A stretch of DNA of 64,000 bases, from NCBI GenBank assembly GCA_002105175.1, contig MCGE01000012.1, positions 992,001 to 1,056,000 of the forward strand, given 5' to 3'. This document shows, piece by piece, positions 1 through 10,231 of this stretch. Position 1 is the stretch's first letter, and the number at the start of each line of letters is the position of its first letter. The position numbers were made by a program, and so were the translations under genes. The notes under the pieces were generated by a model. It searched no databases. It was not told where the DNA came from and worked only from the letters and a program-made list of their open reading frames with translations. This DNA comes from Absidia repens. Taxonomy: Eukaryota > Mucoromycota > Mucoromycetes > Mucorales > Cunninghamellaceae.

Positions 1-983
1 ATTAGCGAGTGATGTTTAATTTCATCAAAACTGCAATTTAAGAACTTTTCCCTGATACTCAGTGAATCAATTTGTTGAAAGTGCGAGAACGCTTAGGAAT
101 TCAATATACAAAATTGTAACATTGACGGTTTATTTCACGTTTCTGCTGAACTACATCATACTGTATACCCTATTTCAACTGCGTTTCGCGTTTGAAATCA
201 AACGAATATGACTATTCATGCAGCTCAAGCTTTTTCAAAAGAAGACTCCACGTCAGTGGCGAAATAATAATTTCTGCTATAGTGCCCAAAAATTATCCTT
301 TATGAAATCCTTAACTCCCCCAAATCTCATTCAGCCGAATACAATATGAAGCGAGAATTGACGCCCCAAAAAATCCCAAAATAAGAAGAGCCTATCGCAA
401 CAAAATGATTCGATATTCTTTGGTGCCTCATTTTGCGATTTACGTTAACATGTCTCCTCACAGCCTGGAGGATTAGTTAATTTAATTAATACATTCATTG
501 GTCTTGAATCATTTCGCAGTCATTCAAGTGATTCCCACTTTTTGGGATTGGCGAATAAAATCAAAGAATTAGGGGATTGAGCATGAAGGGCCCAGGTGGG
601 GTTCGGGGTTCAAATATGAACGGCGTCCTCACACAAAAAAAAGTTTTGTTATTTTGTTCCTCTTTCATCAACATTTTCAAGTCAAAGGTAAGTAGATGTG
701 GAGGTAGACTGTTTTTCTTATTATTATCTTGAAAGAAAAATCAACATTAGAGAGACTAAGCAAAAAGATGAACTCACACAGATACTTTTCTTTTGAGAAT
801 AGATTTGGCACATCTTAAAGCAAGCAACAAAACACATCTAGTTTTGGTCATCGCATATACACACATACATACACACGCACAAACGCAAGTAAGTAGCATT
901 TTTTTTTTTATCTTTTATTATTTTGACTTGAGTTGATTTAGCTGATAGAATTATTTTTGTTTTGTATTGATATAGTGGACGAT
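1..983. other. AT-rich non-coding DNA and promoter region of the CK2 beta gene
   Basis: I see no convincing coding exon here. The sequence is AT-rich and mixed. A short run of ACACATACATACAC-type repeats near 857-885 and a T tract near 900-910 lie just before the first gene and are probably promoter or 5' UTR. Confidence 0.5.
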
Positions 984-1793
984 ATGAGCAGCGAGTCTGA
1001 CAGCGACTATGCAAAATATTGGATAGACTGGTTTCTGAACACTAAAGGCAACGAATACTTTTGCGAAGTGGATGAAGAATATATTTTGGATCGATTTAAT
1101 CTTACTGGACTCAATGCTGAAGTGCAGCACTATTATTTGGAAGCATTGGATATGATCACTGATAATTTAGGTAAGGGTTTTGATGATTGATCGGATCAAG
1201 AATACGTGCTAATTTACTTACCCAATATGTATAGATGAAGATAGTCTGGATGATAAGGTACGGGAACAAGTGGAAAAGGCGGCACGTCATTTATATGGCT
1301 TGATCCATGCAAGATTTGTTATCACAACACGCGGTTTGGCTAAAATGGTAACTTAAAAGAAGTACACACTTATGCAGAAAAGCTACATACATACTTATCC
1401 ATTTTGATATCATTTGCTTACTAGTTGGACAAGTACAAGAAAGCGGAATTTGGACGGTGCCCAAGAGTCCTTTGTAACTTACAACCGTTGTTACCTGTTG
1501 GCTTATCTGATATACCTATGACCAAAACTGTCAAATTATACTGCCCTCGCTGTGAAGATATTTACAATCCCAAATCATCAAGACACGCTTCAATCGACGG
1601 TGCTTATTTTGGAACTTCGGTCCCTCACATGCTATTCCAAGTTCATCCATCTTATTTACCAACCAAAAACTATGAACGCTACATCCCTCGTATCTTTGGC
1701 TTCAAGGTCCACGAAATTGCGGAACAGCACAGGTGGCAAGATCAAGCTCGTGCAGAATTTGAATCAAAGCTACACGAAGATCAGCAAAACTAA
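984..1793 (+). CDS. Casein kinase II regulatory (beta) subunit
   Basis: This encodes the regulatory beta subunit of protein kinase CK2, which dimerises through a zinc finger and binds two catalytic alpha subunits. Three exons, about 984-1170, 1235-1347 and 1425-1793, give a 222-residue protein, close to the usual ~215. The N-terminus has an acidic Ser/Asp stretch (SSESDSD) followed by [19 protein letters not shown], the family signature, then [14 protein letters not shown] lies in exon 2. The zinc-binding cysteines are C112, C117, C140 and C143 (CPRVLC and CPRC), followed by SSRH, DGAYFGT and [10 protein letters not shown] chose the ATG at 984 because it starts exactly where the family's N-terminus does. 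Both introns keep frame. A polyadenylation-like AATAAA lies near 1922. The AMPK beta gene follows 248 bp downstream on the same strand. Confidence 0.96.
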
Positions 1794-2041
1794 ATGGATT
1801 TCTTAGTTAATTAGTTAGTCAGTTGGTTAGCATCAATTAGTATAATAGTGGTTCATTGTTTATTGGCAGTATTCATATCATATATTGGGGGTAGTTTATT
1901 TTTTTGCTATATTCATCGTGAAATAAACTCATTTTTTACACTCCGAGCATGGCTCCAATTTTAATCCTCTTTATCTTTCTCTCTTTTTTGATATTATCAT
2001 TCCTTCTTTCCTTTCCCTTCCTCAAATTATATATTCTTGTC

Positions 2042-3711
2042 ATGGGAAACTCGACATCTACCAACCAGCAAAACAAGCCAACATCTTCTCCAGTAGCAGC
2101 AGTGTATAAAAGATATCGCAGCCTTTCCCAAGGATCGCATAATGACGACCAACCATCAACTTCTGCGCACACACATGCTCGATCACCTGTTACTGAACAA
2201 GAAACTACAACAGCGGCACCTCATCCATCAGTCGAAATCACGGCGACTTTTCAGTCCATGACGAATCCAAACACCACTAGCAGTCAAGGATGGTCAAGCA
2301 CAACGGAACCCATTGCTACATCGTCGCCAAAACCAGTACCGGGAAGGTCAGGTTGGAGGTCCAGTATGGGTGCGTCAAGTCCATGGTACGGCGGCGGTAG
2401 CTCATTATCGCCTTCTGCATCTCCTTCTTCACATCAAACGTATCTATCGAATCATCAGCAACAGCAGCAAACATCACACCGTCAATCCATTAGCGGACCT
2501 TATTATCGCGCACGGGGCATGAGTGTCAATCAGCGAGAACCCATTGACGATGACCTGATATACTCATCCTCGTCATCATCAACGTCTTATCAGCAACACG
2601 CATCTTATTCTTTGCAAGTACACGGACAATCATCACCAGCTGTTTCATCCTCGCCACCACAACCCCCTAGATCTCAATTTCAACAACTTCAACTCAGCAA
2701 TCCTTCGTATTCTCCTGCATCCTCTAACACCTTCAACAACTCTGACGGCCTATCAAAGGAAAAGACTCAAATGGATCCTGGTAATACAAAGAAATGAAAA
2801 AAAAACACATTAGCATACTGAATACTGACATTATCGGTTCTGATTCTTTTTGTTAGAACTAAGATCCACTATTATTACGTGGTCTCAAGGCGGCAACAAT
2901 GTCTATGTAACGGGAACATTTAATGGTTGGAAACGCAAACTGAAATTGGTAAAAAGGTCAGTCATACGGAGACCAAAGAAAAAGGTCCAGAATGTGTGTG
3001 ACTCACCAGATGATGGTTTTTTTTTTGTTTTTTTTTTTTTGGTTGGGGTAGTACGCATGATTTTAATGCGGTATTAGATCTTCCACTTGGGACACATCGG
3101 TTGAAATTCATTGTGGACGATGAATGGAAATGCTCGAATGATTTGGAGACCGCCACTGACCTCGATGGCAATTTGGTGAATTACATACAGGTGCTGGCGG
3201 AAGATGATATAGAAAACGATCAACTCGATTTTCTTGACAACTCGAGTGACGATGATGGAAATGGATTCCTCAGTACTCCAACCGACAGCAAATATACATC
3301 AGTCATTCCCAAGGAACTCTTGTGTTTGTCCGAGGCTGTGCGTGATGATAGCGGGGTTGGTCCGGGCGGGATGGATGCTCACCAACGTAAACATATTCTT
3401 GAATGGGGACGGAATCAACCTCAACCACCAAACTTACCACCTCATCTGGAAAACGTCTTGTTGAATTCCCAAACTGTCAGTGATGAAGATAGTTCCGTCC
3501 TACCAGTGCCAAACCATGTTACTCTCAACCATATGTATGCTTGTTCTATCAAGGATCACGTTATGGCGCTATCTGCTACCACCCGGTATCGAAACAAGGT
3601 AATGCTTATGATATGTATATAATTCACTTACAAATAATTGACTTTTTTCCTTTTTTTTTTTTTTTTTTTTTTTAGTATGTTACAACAGTGTATTATAAGC
3701 CAGTACAATGA
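2042..3711 (+). CDS. AMPK/SNF1 kinase beta subunit (Sip/Gal83 family)
   Basis: This is the scaffolding beta subunit of the SNF1/AMPK energy-sensing kinase. Four exons, about 2042-2780, 2857-2956, 3052-3598 and 3676-3711, join in frame to 473 residues. The protein starts MGNSTS, a good N-myristoylation site, which is why I start at the ATG at 2042 rather than further upstream. Residues 7 to about 240 are Ser/Thr/Gln/Pro-rich and probably disordered. The glycogen-binding CBM48 domain spans about 247-325 (VYVTGTFNGW, then LPLGTHRLKFIVDDEW). The C-terminal ASC domain holds IPKEL, PPHLENVLLN, NHVTLNHMYACSIKDHVMAL and ends YVTTVYYKPVQ; its last 11 codons sit in a separate 36-nt exon after a long T tract. 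Length fits yeast Sip2/Gal83 (~415) with a longer N-terminal region. AATAAA near 3794 is a likely polyadenylation signal. Confidence 0.95.
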
Positions 3712-3867
3712 AATTAGTGTATAGATTTAGTAGTTACCAGTTATTATATTGCTTTATCATAGTATTTAGCTCCACCTTATTACATTGTGTTTGAAATAAA
3801 TTTCCCTTGTTATATGACTTCCCTCAATCTTGTTGTTTTGTCACTACGGTGAAGTTCAGCGAGAGGT

Positions 3868-4990
3868 CACAGAAAATATTTCAAATCCCGTACACGTGAA
3901 ATTTTTATTTAGGACCATTTTATTTTTTTGCGCCCTTTTTCTCTTTTCTTTCTCGCTTGCTCTTCACCATTGCAGGTTCATCAAGGTCATAGTGGATTTA
4001 GATTAGTGTTAGGATTAGTTTTGAAGGGTTTCTGGATCAGGGATTACAAGATGCATGGGGAAACTCTTTCATTTTGGATTCAAGATTTAGGACCGCTATT
4101 AGATGGCTCTTTGGAGTTCCTATTAACTTGGTTTAGTGCTACTTTGTCATAGTTTATATCAACTATTTGAATAAAAAAATGTCTCTTTTTACATACTTCA
4201 ATGAAAAACGTCCCATTAGCCTGGCATATGTTTTGTGCAAAAGATCCCTTTTTTATCATCTTCTTATAGAGATTGGTGTTGGCATTTGTTATGCTTCAAA
4301 TAAAAGATATCATTTTAGTATTTCTCATGTCTTTTCTGTCTTGTACAAAATATTAGATCCATTTTTTCAATTGTGGCTTCTTGTTAGTGTTGACAATTAT
4401 CATACTTCAATAAAATATATTTATTTAAAATCTTTCAATGAAAAATGTCCAATTAGTCTCTGTCTTGTCTTGTATAATAGATATCTTGATATTATCTCCC
4501 CTTTAATTGGTGTTAACTGTTACTAGACTTTGATAAAAGATAACAGTTTATTATCTTTCTCATGCCTTGTCTGCCTTGTAGAATATATCATTTCCTTTTT
4601 TAAAATCGACCCTCAAGGTTAGTCTTGACCGTTCTTTTGATCCCTTAACAATCTTCCTCATGCTACCTTGAATAGATTCTTTGTAGTGTGTTTTTGATAC
4701 TTACTGACCTGGGTTAAGCCAGCGCTATTTTGTGAGTCGATTTTATTGTTTTTTGTTGTACTGTATACATACCGCGGAAAGAGTATTCTGGTAAATCGTT
4801 ATAAAACTCGATATATCGGAATGTTTCTCCAGTGTTAAGGGTAGAGTGGGAAACGGCAAGTCTGTATTTTATATTTTTGGTGGGAGTTTGACATACTTGC
4901 CTTATACTAAAAACGGCCGCCTTTAAGTGGGCTAGATATCTATGCAAAAGACGTTTGCTGTTTCATTATCTTTCTTTTTTTTTATAAAAA
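3868..4990 (+). repeat. Dispersed repeat copy A1 (long form, E-box to tandem tail)
   Basis: The copy begins near AAATCCCG with CACGTG at 3893, then a T/C-rich stretch to about 3975. The family core lies at about 4050-4080 (ATGCATGGGG, then ATTTTGGAT). GAATAAA follows at about 4168. The tail to about 4640 is a degenerate tandem array of about 115-nt units starting near 4168, 4293, 4406 and 4527, each opening with a CTTCAATAAAA-like motif. The far end (about 4690-4990) also matches the end of copy A8, including ATACTAAAAACGG. No long reading frame is conserved. It starts about 155 bp after the AMPK beta stop codon. Confidence 0.75.
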
Positions 4991-4999
4991 AGAAAAAAA

Positions 5000-5957
5000 A
5001 AAGCTGATCGAGCCACAGGTCGGAACGTATTGACCATTTTTACTAAATTTGATATAAACCAGAAAAAGTTTTTTTGCGTAAAATACGTTGCCGATGCAGT
5101 ATAATGGCTTGAAAATCATCCATCATAGGCCCTATTGGATCCCCAATTCACCCCTTGAAAGGTGATTGAATGATCGAATTTTCTTGCTTACGTTTACCTC
5201 TCTCTACCACTCCACATATCAATCACCAGTTTTCTGGTTTCAAAATGAAATGCTCTCCTGGGTCTGCTCTACATATTATTTATATTCATCTTTCAATGAG
5301 CCAGCTCTCGCCTATATAAACGAGGATCTGCCCAAATATAAATCCAACCTAACTCACTCTCCCGTCACCTAAAATGGATATTCCCCTAGAAGAAAAATAT
5401 TGTTATTCAAATTACGATACTGGATTTTACAGTCAACAATCAATGTTTCCCAGAAGCGTATATTTATTCAGTATATCATTGATGTGGGTACCAATTGTAG
5501 AGAGAAGACATAATATAAAAAATAAGACATATTTTATTCAGATGTTGGTGTAAATTATGGCAATTAAACTAAACTGCTCTAACCATAATACCATGACACA
5601 TATCTAAAGATGAGGCAATAAGGCGTGCTTGCGGAGTGTGTGTGTGTGTAGGTTATCTTGTTGTCAAATGAATGAGGTGAAAGAACCCAATCAAAGAATA
5701 TTAGCTACTATATAGTGAGTGACAACCTATTTTACACTAAAGGGGTTATCTAACCAATCATTAGCTGAATTGATCCATCTTGACTGCAAAGGCATCAAGA
5801 AAAGAGAACAGCCATGCTATCGATGATGAATGGTGATGGTTGTTTTAATAAAAAGAGGGTTACCATTTTGATCGTGTTAAATGACGTTGTTTTTAGTAAT
5901 AAAAAGAAAAAAGAAAAAAGAAAAAAACACCAACTTACTCCTCATCAGCACAACCAC
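5000..5957. other. Intergenic DNA with a small inverted repeat-family fragment
   Basis: No gene is recognised. A stretch at about 5520-5580 (AAGACATATTTTATTCAGATG and AATTAAACTAAACT) matches the minus-oriented AATAAA region of the dispersed family, so a partial copy in minus orientation is likely. The rest, including a TG run near 5637-5650, shows nothing I can support. Confidence 0.4.
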
Positions 5958-6478
5958 AAAAAAAAACTACCTTCAAACCCCGTCCACGTGAATATTTATT
6001 TCCACCTGTTTTTATTTTTTCGCCTTCTCTTTCTTTCATTTTTTTTTTCTTCACCATTCAACTTTTTAGAGGTTATATTGGACTTAGATTAGTATCAGGA
6101 CTAGTTTAGAAGGAGCTTCAGATCAGGGATTCCAAGATGCATGGGGAACCCCTTTCATTTTGGATCTAGGATTTGAGGCCACCATTAGCTGGTTTTTGAA
6201 ACCTTCATTAACTTAATTTAGTGTTAGTTTGTCCATAGCTTGTATTTACATCTGATAAAATATGTGTCTTTTTACTTTTTTCAATGTAAAATGTCCCATT
6301 AGTCTCTCTCATGTCTTGCGTACTAGATCCTTTTTTTTATTATCATCATCCCTTTTGATTAGTGTTGACCGTTCTTTAAATCTCACCTTAGACTCCTACA
6401 TAATATCTCCATTAGATCCTCGTCATCTTTAGTCTTTGTATCTACCAATTTGCTTCAATGAAATATGCCGTTATGCCA
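5958..6478 (+). repeat. Dispersed repeat copy A2 (shorter tail)
   Basis: CACGTG lies at 5985-5990 after CCCCGTC. A T/C-rich tract ending in CACCATTCAAC is followed by GGACTTAGATTAGTATCAGG and GACTAGTTTAGAAGG. The core is at about 6135-6165 (ATGCATGGGG, then TTTCATTTTGGATC), then an ATAAAATATG near 6257. Only one clear tail unit remains, ending near an A run at about 6478. Confidence 0.75.
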
Positions 6479-6754
6479 CAAAAAAAAAAAGCTCTGCTAT
6501 GTCGTGCTATGGTAGGAGTAATGAGTTGCTGGAACAATATGCTTCAAAACCATTCTGATAGCTCTTAGTATTTATTTATAGGTCGGTAAACTTTGAATAG
6601 GTGGATGACTTGTATATTTACATAAAACACAAGCCTACTCACAGGACCCTTCCGCTCTCCTCAAACTGCAGCAACAACAACAATCTACTACTGGTTGACA
6701 TATGAAGAAGTGTGTTCAAGTATACATGTAAGTACGCTTCGTCTTCAAAAAATA

Positions 6755-6970
6755 ATAAGAATATGACTATCCAACTGACAACCCACTTGTTTATTGGTAC
6801 ACCTTAGGAACCCCGAACGTTCTGGGATTCGAAGAACCACGCGAAATGACGGACTTTGTGCATACAATGACGGGAAACAATCCCGAGACCCGAGCAGACG
6901 TTCTTCAGTTGCAACTGTATATGCTCTCTATGTTGGAAAGTATGGAGTCATACTTATGAAAATAATTCGT
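6755..6970 (+). pseudogene. Unidentified exon-like open stretch, possibly a gene remnant
   Basis: From about 6755 to the TGA near 6958 one plus-strand frame reads a protein-like sequence (pieces include NPLVYWYTLGTPNVLGFEE, MTDFVHTMTGNNPETRAD and VLQLQLYMLSMLES) with balanced composition unlike the surrounding AT-rich DNA. A second open piece at about 6640-6760 in another frame (IYYWLTYEEVCSSIH) lies just upstream and ends at a GTAAGT. I could not join them into one frame with normal splice sites, so this may be a decayed gene, part of a gene I mis-splice, or chance. I do not recognise a family. Confidence 0.25.
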
Positions 6971-6974
6971 TGGT

Positions 6975-8137
6975 TTTATAACGCATGAAAAAAAGGAATG
7001 TTGAAGGGGTGTGGGTAGATGGACAAAACAACAAGGAGCGGCTGGATTACTTACATACATTTTGCCATTCTTCCGATGATAGAAACGCAACTTGTCTTAA
7101 TTGGCTCACTCCAGTGGAGATGAGTTGATTCTCTCCAACCGGTAGTACATGATAATGATCGTAAGTAGGGTGGACAATTATAGATGAAAAAAATAAAAAA
7201 GGAAATCTGACAGGTAACTTCCTCTTTTTTATGGTAGACAATACATATACAGTATGCAGTTTAATCTCGTGGAAAGGGGAATGGCCTCATCATTGGAATT
7301 GCAAGTACTGTACTGTACAAGTCTTTACAATTTACCTTACTTTGATACGAAATTGGACTGTGGGTAGATTATGGTTTTTGTAGTGATAGCGACGCCCTTC
7401 TGAATCCAGGAGGATGAATGATCGGTGCTTTGTTTATTTTATCTACGCAGAATCTCCTCCTTCCCACTACTATTTTATGTTTATCCCAATATTTGTTGTT
7501 GATGCCTTTTTGTTTTTTTTATAATAAAATCATCTATGTTTTTTTTTTTTTTACTGTGATATATTTATACGTCTTTGAAACAAGGGTAGAAATGTAAAGG
7601 ATGAATTGACGGGTTTACTATAAATGTCTTTTTTTTTTTTTTTGCGTTGTGGAATGATGTGTGGGTGGGACCTAAGTCTGGGCTATAAATCGTATTCAAC
7701 TTTTTTTTTTAGGGAGCACACGAAAACCAAGGAGTTAGTCAAATGTACATGATGCATATCGGTTTTTCTTTTTTCAACGATTATGATTATATGAATAAAG
7801 ATGAACATTATTGTAACGTGATAAATCACCCTTTTCTATTAATGATGACTTTACGTGGGAGACGAAATGAAAGGCAAGGGAGTCGATTCTCGAGAACTTT
7901 TTTTTTAAACACACATATTTACTCACACATACACACATAAAAAAAAAGATAAAAAAAGGGGGGTTGTTATGGAGAGCAAACCAACGTGAAAGGAGTTTTA
8001 CCATAAACGTTTCAAGTAAGATGGCGATGACTATAAAGTACCTGCTACTTTTTTTTCCCTCTTTTTTTTTTCCCTCTTTTCTCATTGCATCTTTGTTTAT
8101 TCTATTTTACTTTTATCTCCATTGTTAAAGGAACACC
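6975..8137. other. Intergenic region upstream of the orphan gene
   Basis: AT-rich with several T runs (near 7538, 7628, 7700) and a pyrimidine-rich stretch before 8138 that is probably the promoter of the next gene. On the minus strand at about 7060-7180 there is a protein-like open stretch (for example GVSQLRQVAFLSSEEWQN) followed by GTAAGT, which I could not extend into a gene. Confidence 0.35.
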
Positions 8138-9259
8138 ATGGATTGCTTGACAACAGCAGCAGTACCAGCAGCAGCAAACCGTGCTCAAAGACGTGCTATT
8201 CAACGGGAACAAAAGAAAGTCGCCAAAAAAGCTGCCAAGAAAGCCATTAAATTAGGTTTGCCCGTCCCTGTCAGCACAGCAATACCAGTCCAACCCGCGT
8301 CTATCACCACCACTACTACAAATACGCCTGCAACAACTATTTTAAAGGAGGTGGTGATAGAGGATAGTGACAAAAATGCAACTCATCCACATCAAGGGTC
8401 ATCTCTGCCACCATCAAAGCGATCTTCCGTGTCATTGGATCAAGATAAACTATTACCAGTTATTATACCAGTATTAGAAGCAGAAGCGGCGGAAGCAGCA
8501 ACAGCATCGGCACCAGACATGTCATCTATGCATGATGATACCATCCATGAAGCAATAGACGATTCAGCATCAGTCATCACGGATTTACCCCATGTCATCA
8601 GTACCATCACTACACATGAAGAAGTAAATGATCCAGATGAAGAAACGCTTGAAACGGACACAGACGATGGTGGGACAGAAACACTAGCGCCATTGTTGTG
8701 CCCGGTTTATGTAACACAACCTTCATTACCAGAGCACCGTCAAAACGAGAAAGAAGAAAATGATGATGATACCACTTCAGTCAAGGAAGCCGAGGAAGAA
8801 ATAATTAGCGATACCACATCAATGACAGTAAAACCTTCCTCCTTTTTATCATCACCCAGTTATAGCTTGGATGATATGAAGCACCCGCGTACTGACCATC
8901 ATCATGCAATTTCTCCTAATGATGGAAGTCATCACCATGGGAAAAACTCCGACCATATTAATTTTTTGGAAAAGCAAAGCTCGGCAGAAACTTTGGTTTT
9001 AAAGACAAAAGCTAAAAAATTCCATAAAGTGATCTTGACATCCTTGAAAAAGAAGAAAGCAGCAAAAAAAGAAAAGGTAAGCTAGTACATAAAAAAACCA
9101 ATTGTCCATCATCATGATCATCATTCAACCCCTGACCATTCTACCCCCGCTTTAATATAGGAATCCAAGCCTAATAAAAAATCGCCACCCATCATTCCCA
9201 CAACCAAAAAACCTTGGCAATTCTGGAAAAAAGAGAGTGATAAAATGGCAATGACTTAA
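8138..9259 (+). CDS. Low-complexity acidic protein of unknown function
   Basis: Two exons, about 8138-9076 and 9161-9259, join in phase 0 to a 345-residue protein. The start ATG has a good context (CACCATGG) after a pyrimidine-rich leader. Residues about 14-40 are strongly basic (RAQRRAIQREQKK, then AKKAAKKAIK), suggesting a short helix or nuclear targeting. The middle is Thr/Ser/Ala-rich and acidic (VNDPDEETLETDTDDGG) and probably disordered. The C-terminus is again Lys-rich and ends in exon 2 with KKPWQFWKKESDKMAMT. I recognise no domain, signal peptide or membrane segment. The clean donor and acceptor and the continued lysine-rich composition across the intron support a real gene. AATAAAG near 9296 is a plausible polyadenylation signal. 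Confidence 0.6.
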
Positions 9260-10231
9260 CAAATTAATAATACTACTTTGTTAATGCATACGAATAATAA
9301 AGATTACATACCTTTTTTTTTTTTTTTTTGCTTATTTTCAACTGATAGTCCATTTAAAAAAAAAAAAAAAACACCCCCCGCATTTTTTAAATCCCGCAAT
9401 TTTCGTGTTGAAAGGAGAAGGTAAAACCAGACTATCAGCTTTTGTATACAATGAGGACGGGAATAATAATATAAAATAGAATACTTATTAAAGTATCATA
9501 AAAGTAAAAAGAAAATTATTTGTGTGTTTTGCGAAATGATTCCGTGTCTGTGCCCCCAGGACAAGGTTCAACAAAAAGAAATAGGCATTGTGATTGGTCA
9601 ATCCTTTAATAGCCTATATGATTTTGTGTCTGATGTCTTATATTAGCTTTTTTTAATCATTGGATAGCATTGGTTTAAAGAGTAGTAGTAGGATGATTGG
9701 AGTTAATTTTTTCTTCTTTTCTTCTTTTCTTCTTTTATCCTTTAACAATTTCCTCTCATTAACCCCACGAAGTAAGTTGGTACCTTTTGTTTGTTGTGTA
9801 TCTTTTATGCAGAAAGTAGAAACTTGACTAATGAACAGGTACACGCTATTCTTTTAGTCACACGCTTCTTGTTTAGCCGGCCGACCAACAAGAAATTTTT
9901 TGTCTCCCCCTCACTTCCCTCACGATTTGATTCGATATACACACAATACGCTCATTTGTCCACACAACTTACATATATTTGAATAATACTATCAACCTCC
10001 TTGATTTTCCCTTGCAAGCTCACTCTTTTTTTTTCTCCCCCTTGATTTCCTTATTTTCGTTTCTCGCTTATTTTAAATTCCGCCACACTCCTTTTATCTC
10101 AATTTTTTTTTTCCCTTTTCTTTTCTTCCTTTTCTTTTCTTTTCTTTTTTTAACGCGCATCCTCTTTGTCTGAATCTTGAATCCCCTCCCCCTCTTCCCT
10201 TTTTTACTTTAATGACTATTCCTTTATAACT
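9260..10231. other. Intergenic, leader and promoter of the kinesin gene
   Basis: No gene is seen. The last 250 bp are strongly pyrimidine-rich (TTTTCTTTTC-type runs near 10080-10150), typical of promoters and leaders in this window. The ATG at 10212 is followed by a stop after five codons, so it is not the kinesin start but could be a short upstream frame. Confidence 0.45.

Noticed and set aside
590..635. GGGGTTCAAAT resembling a tRNA B-box
   Set aside because: The last CC of the box is missing and no A-box or cloverleaf can be drawn upstream.
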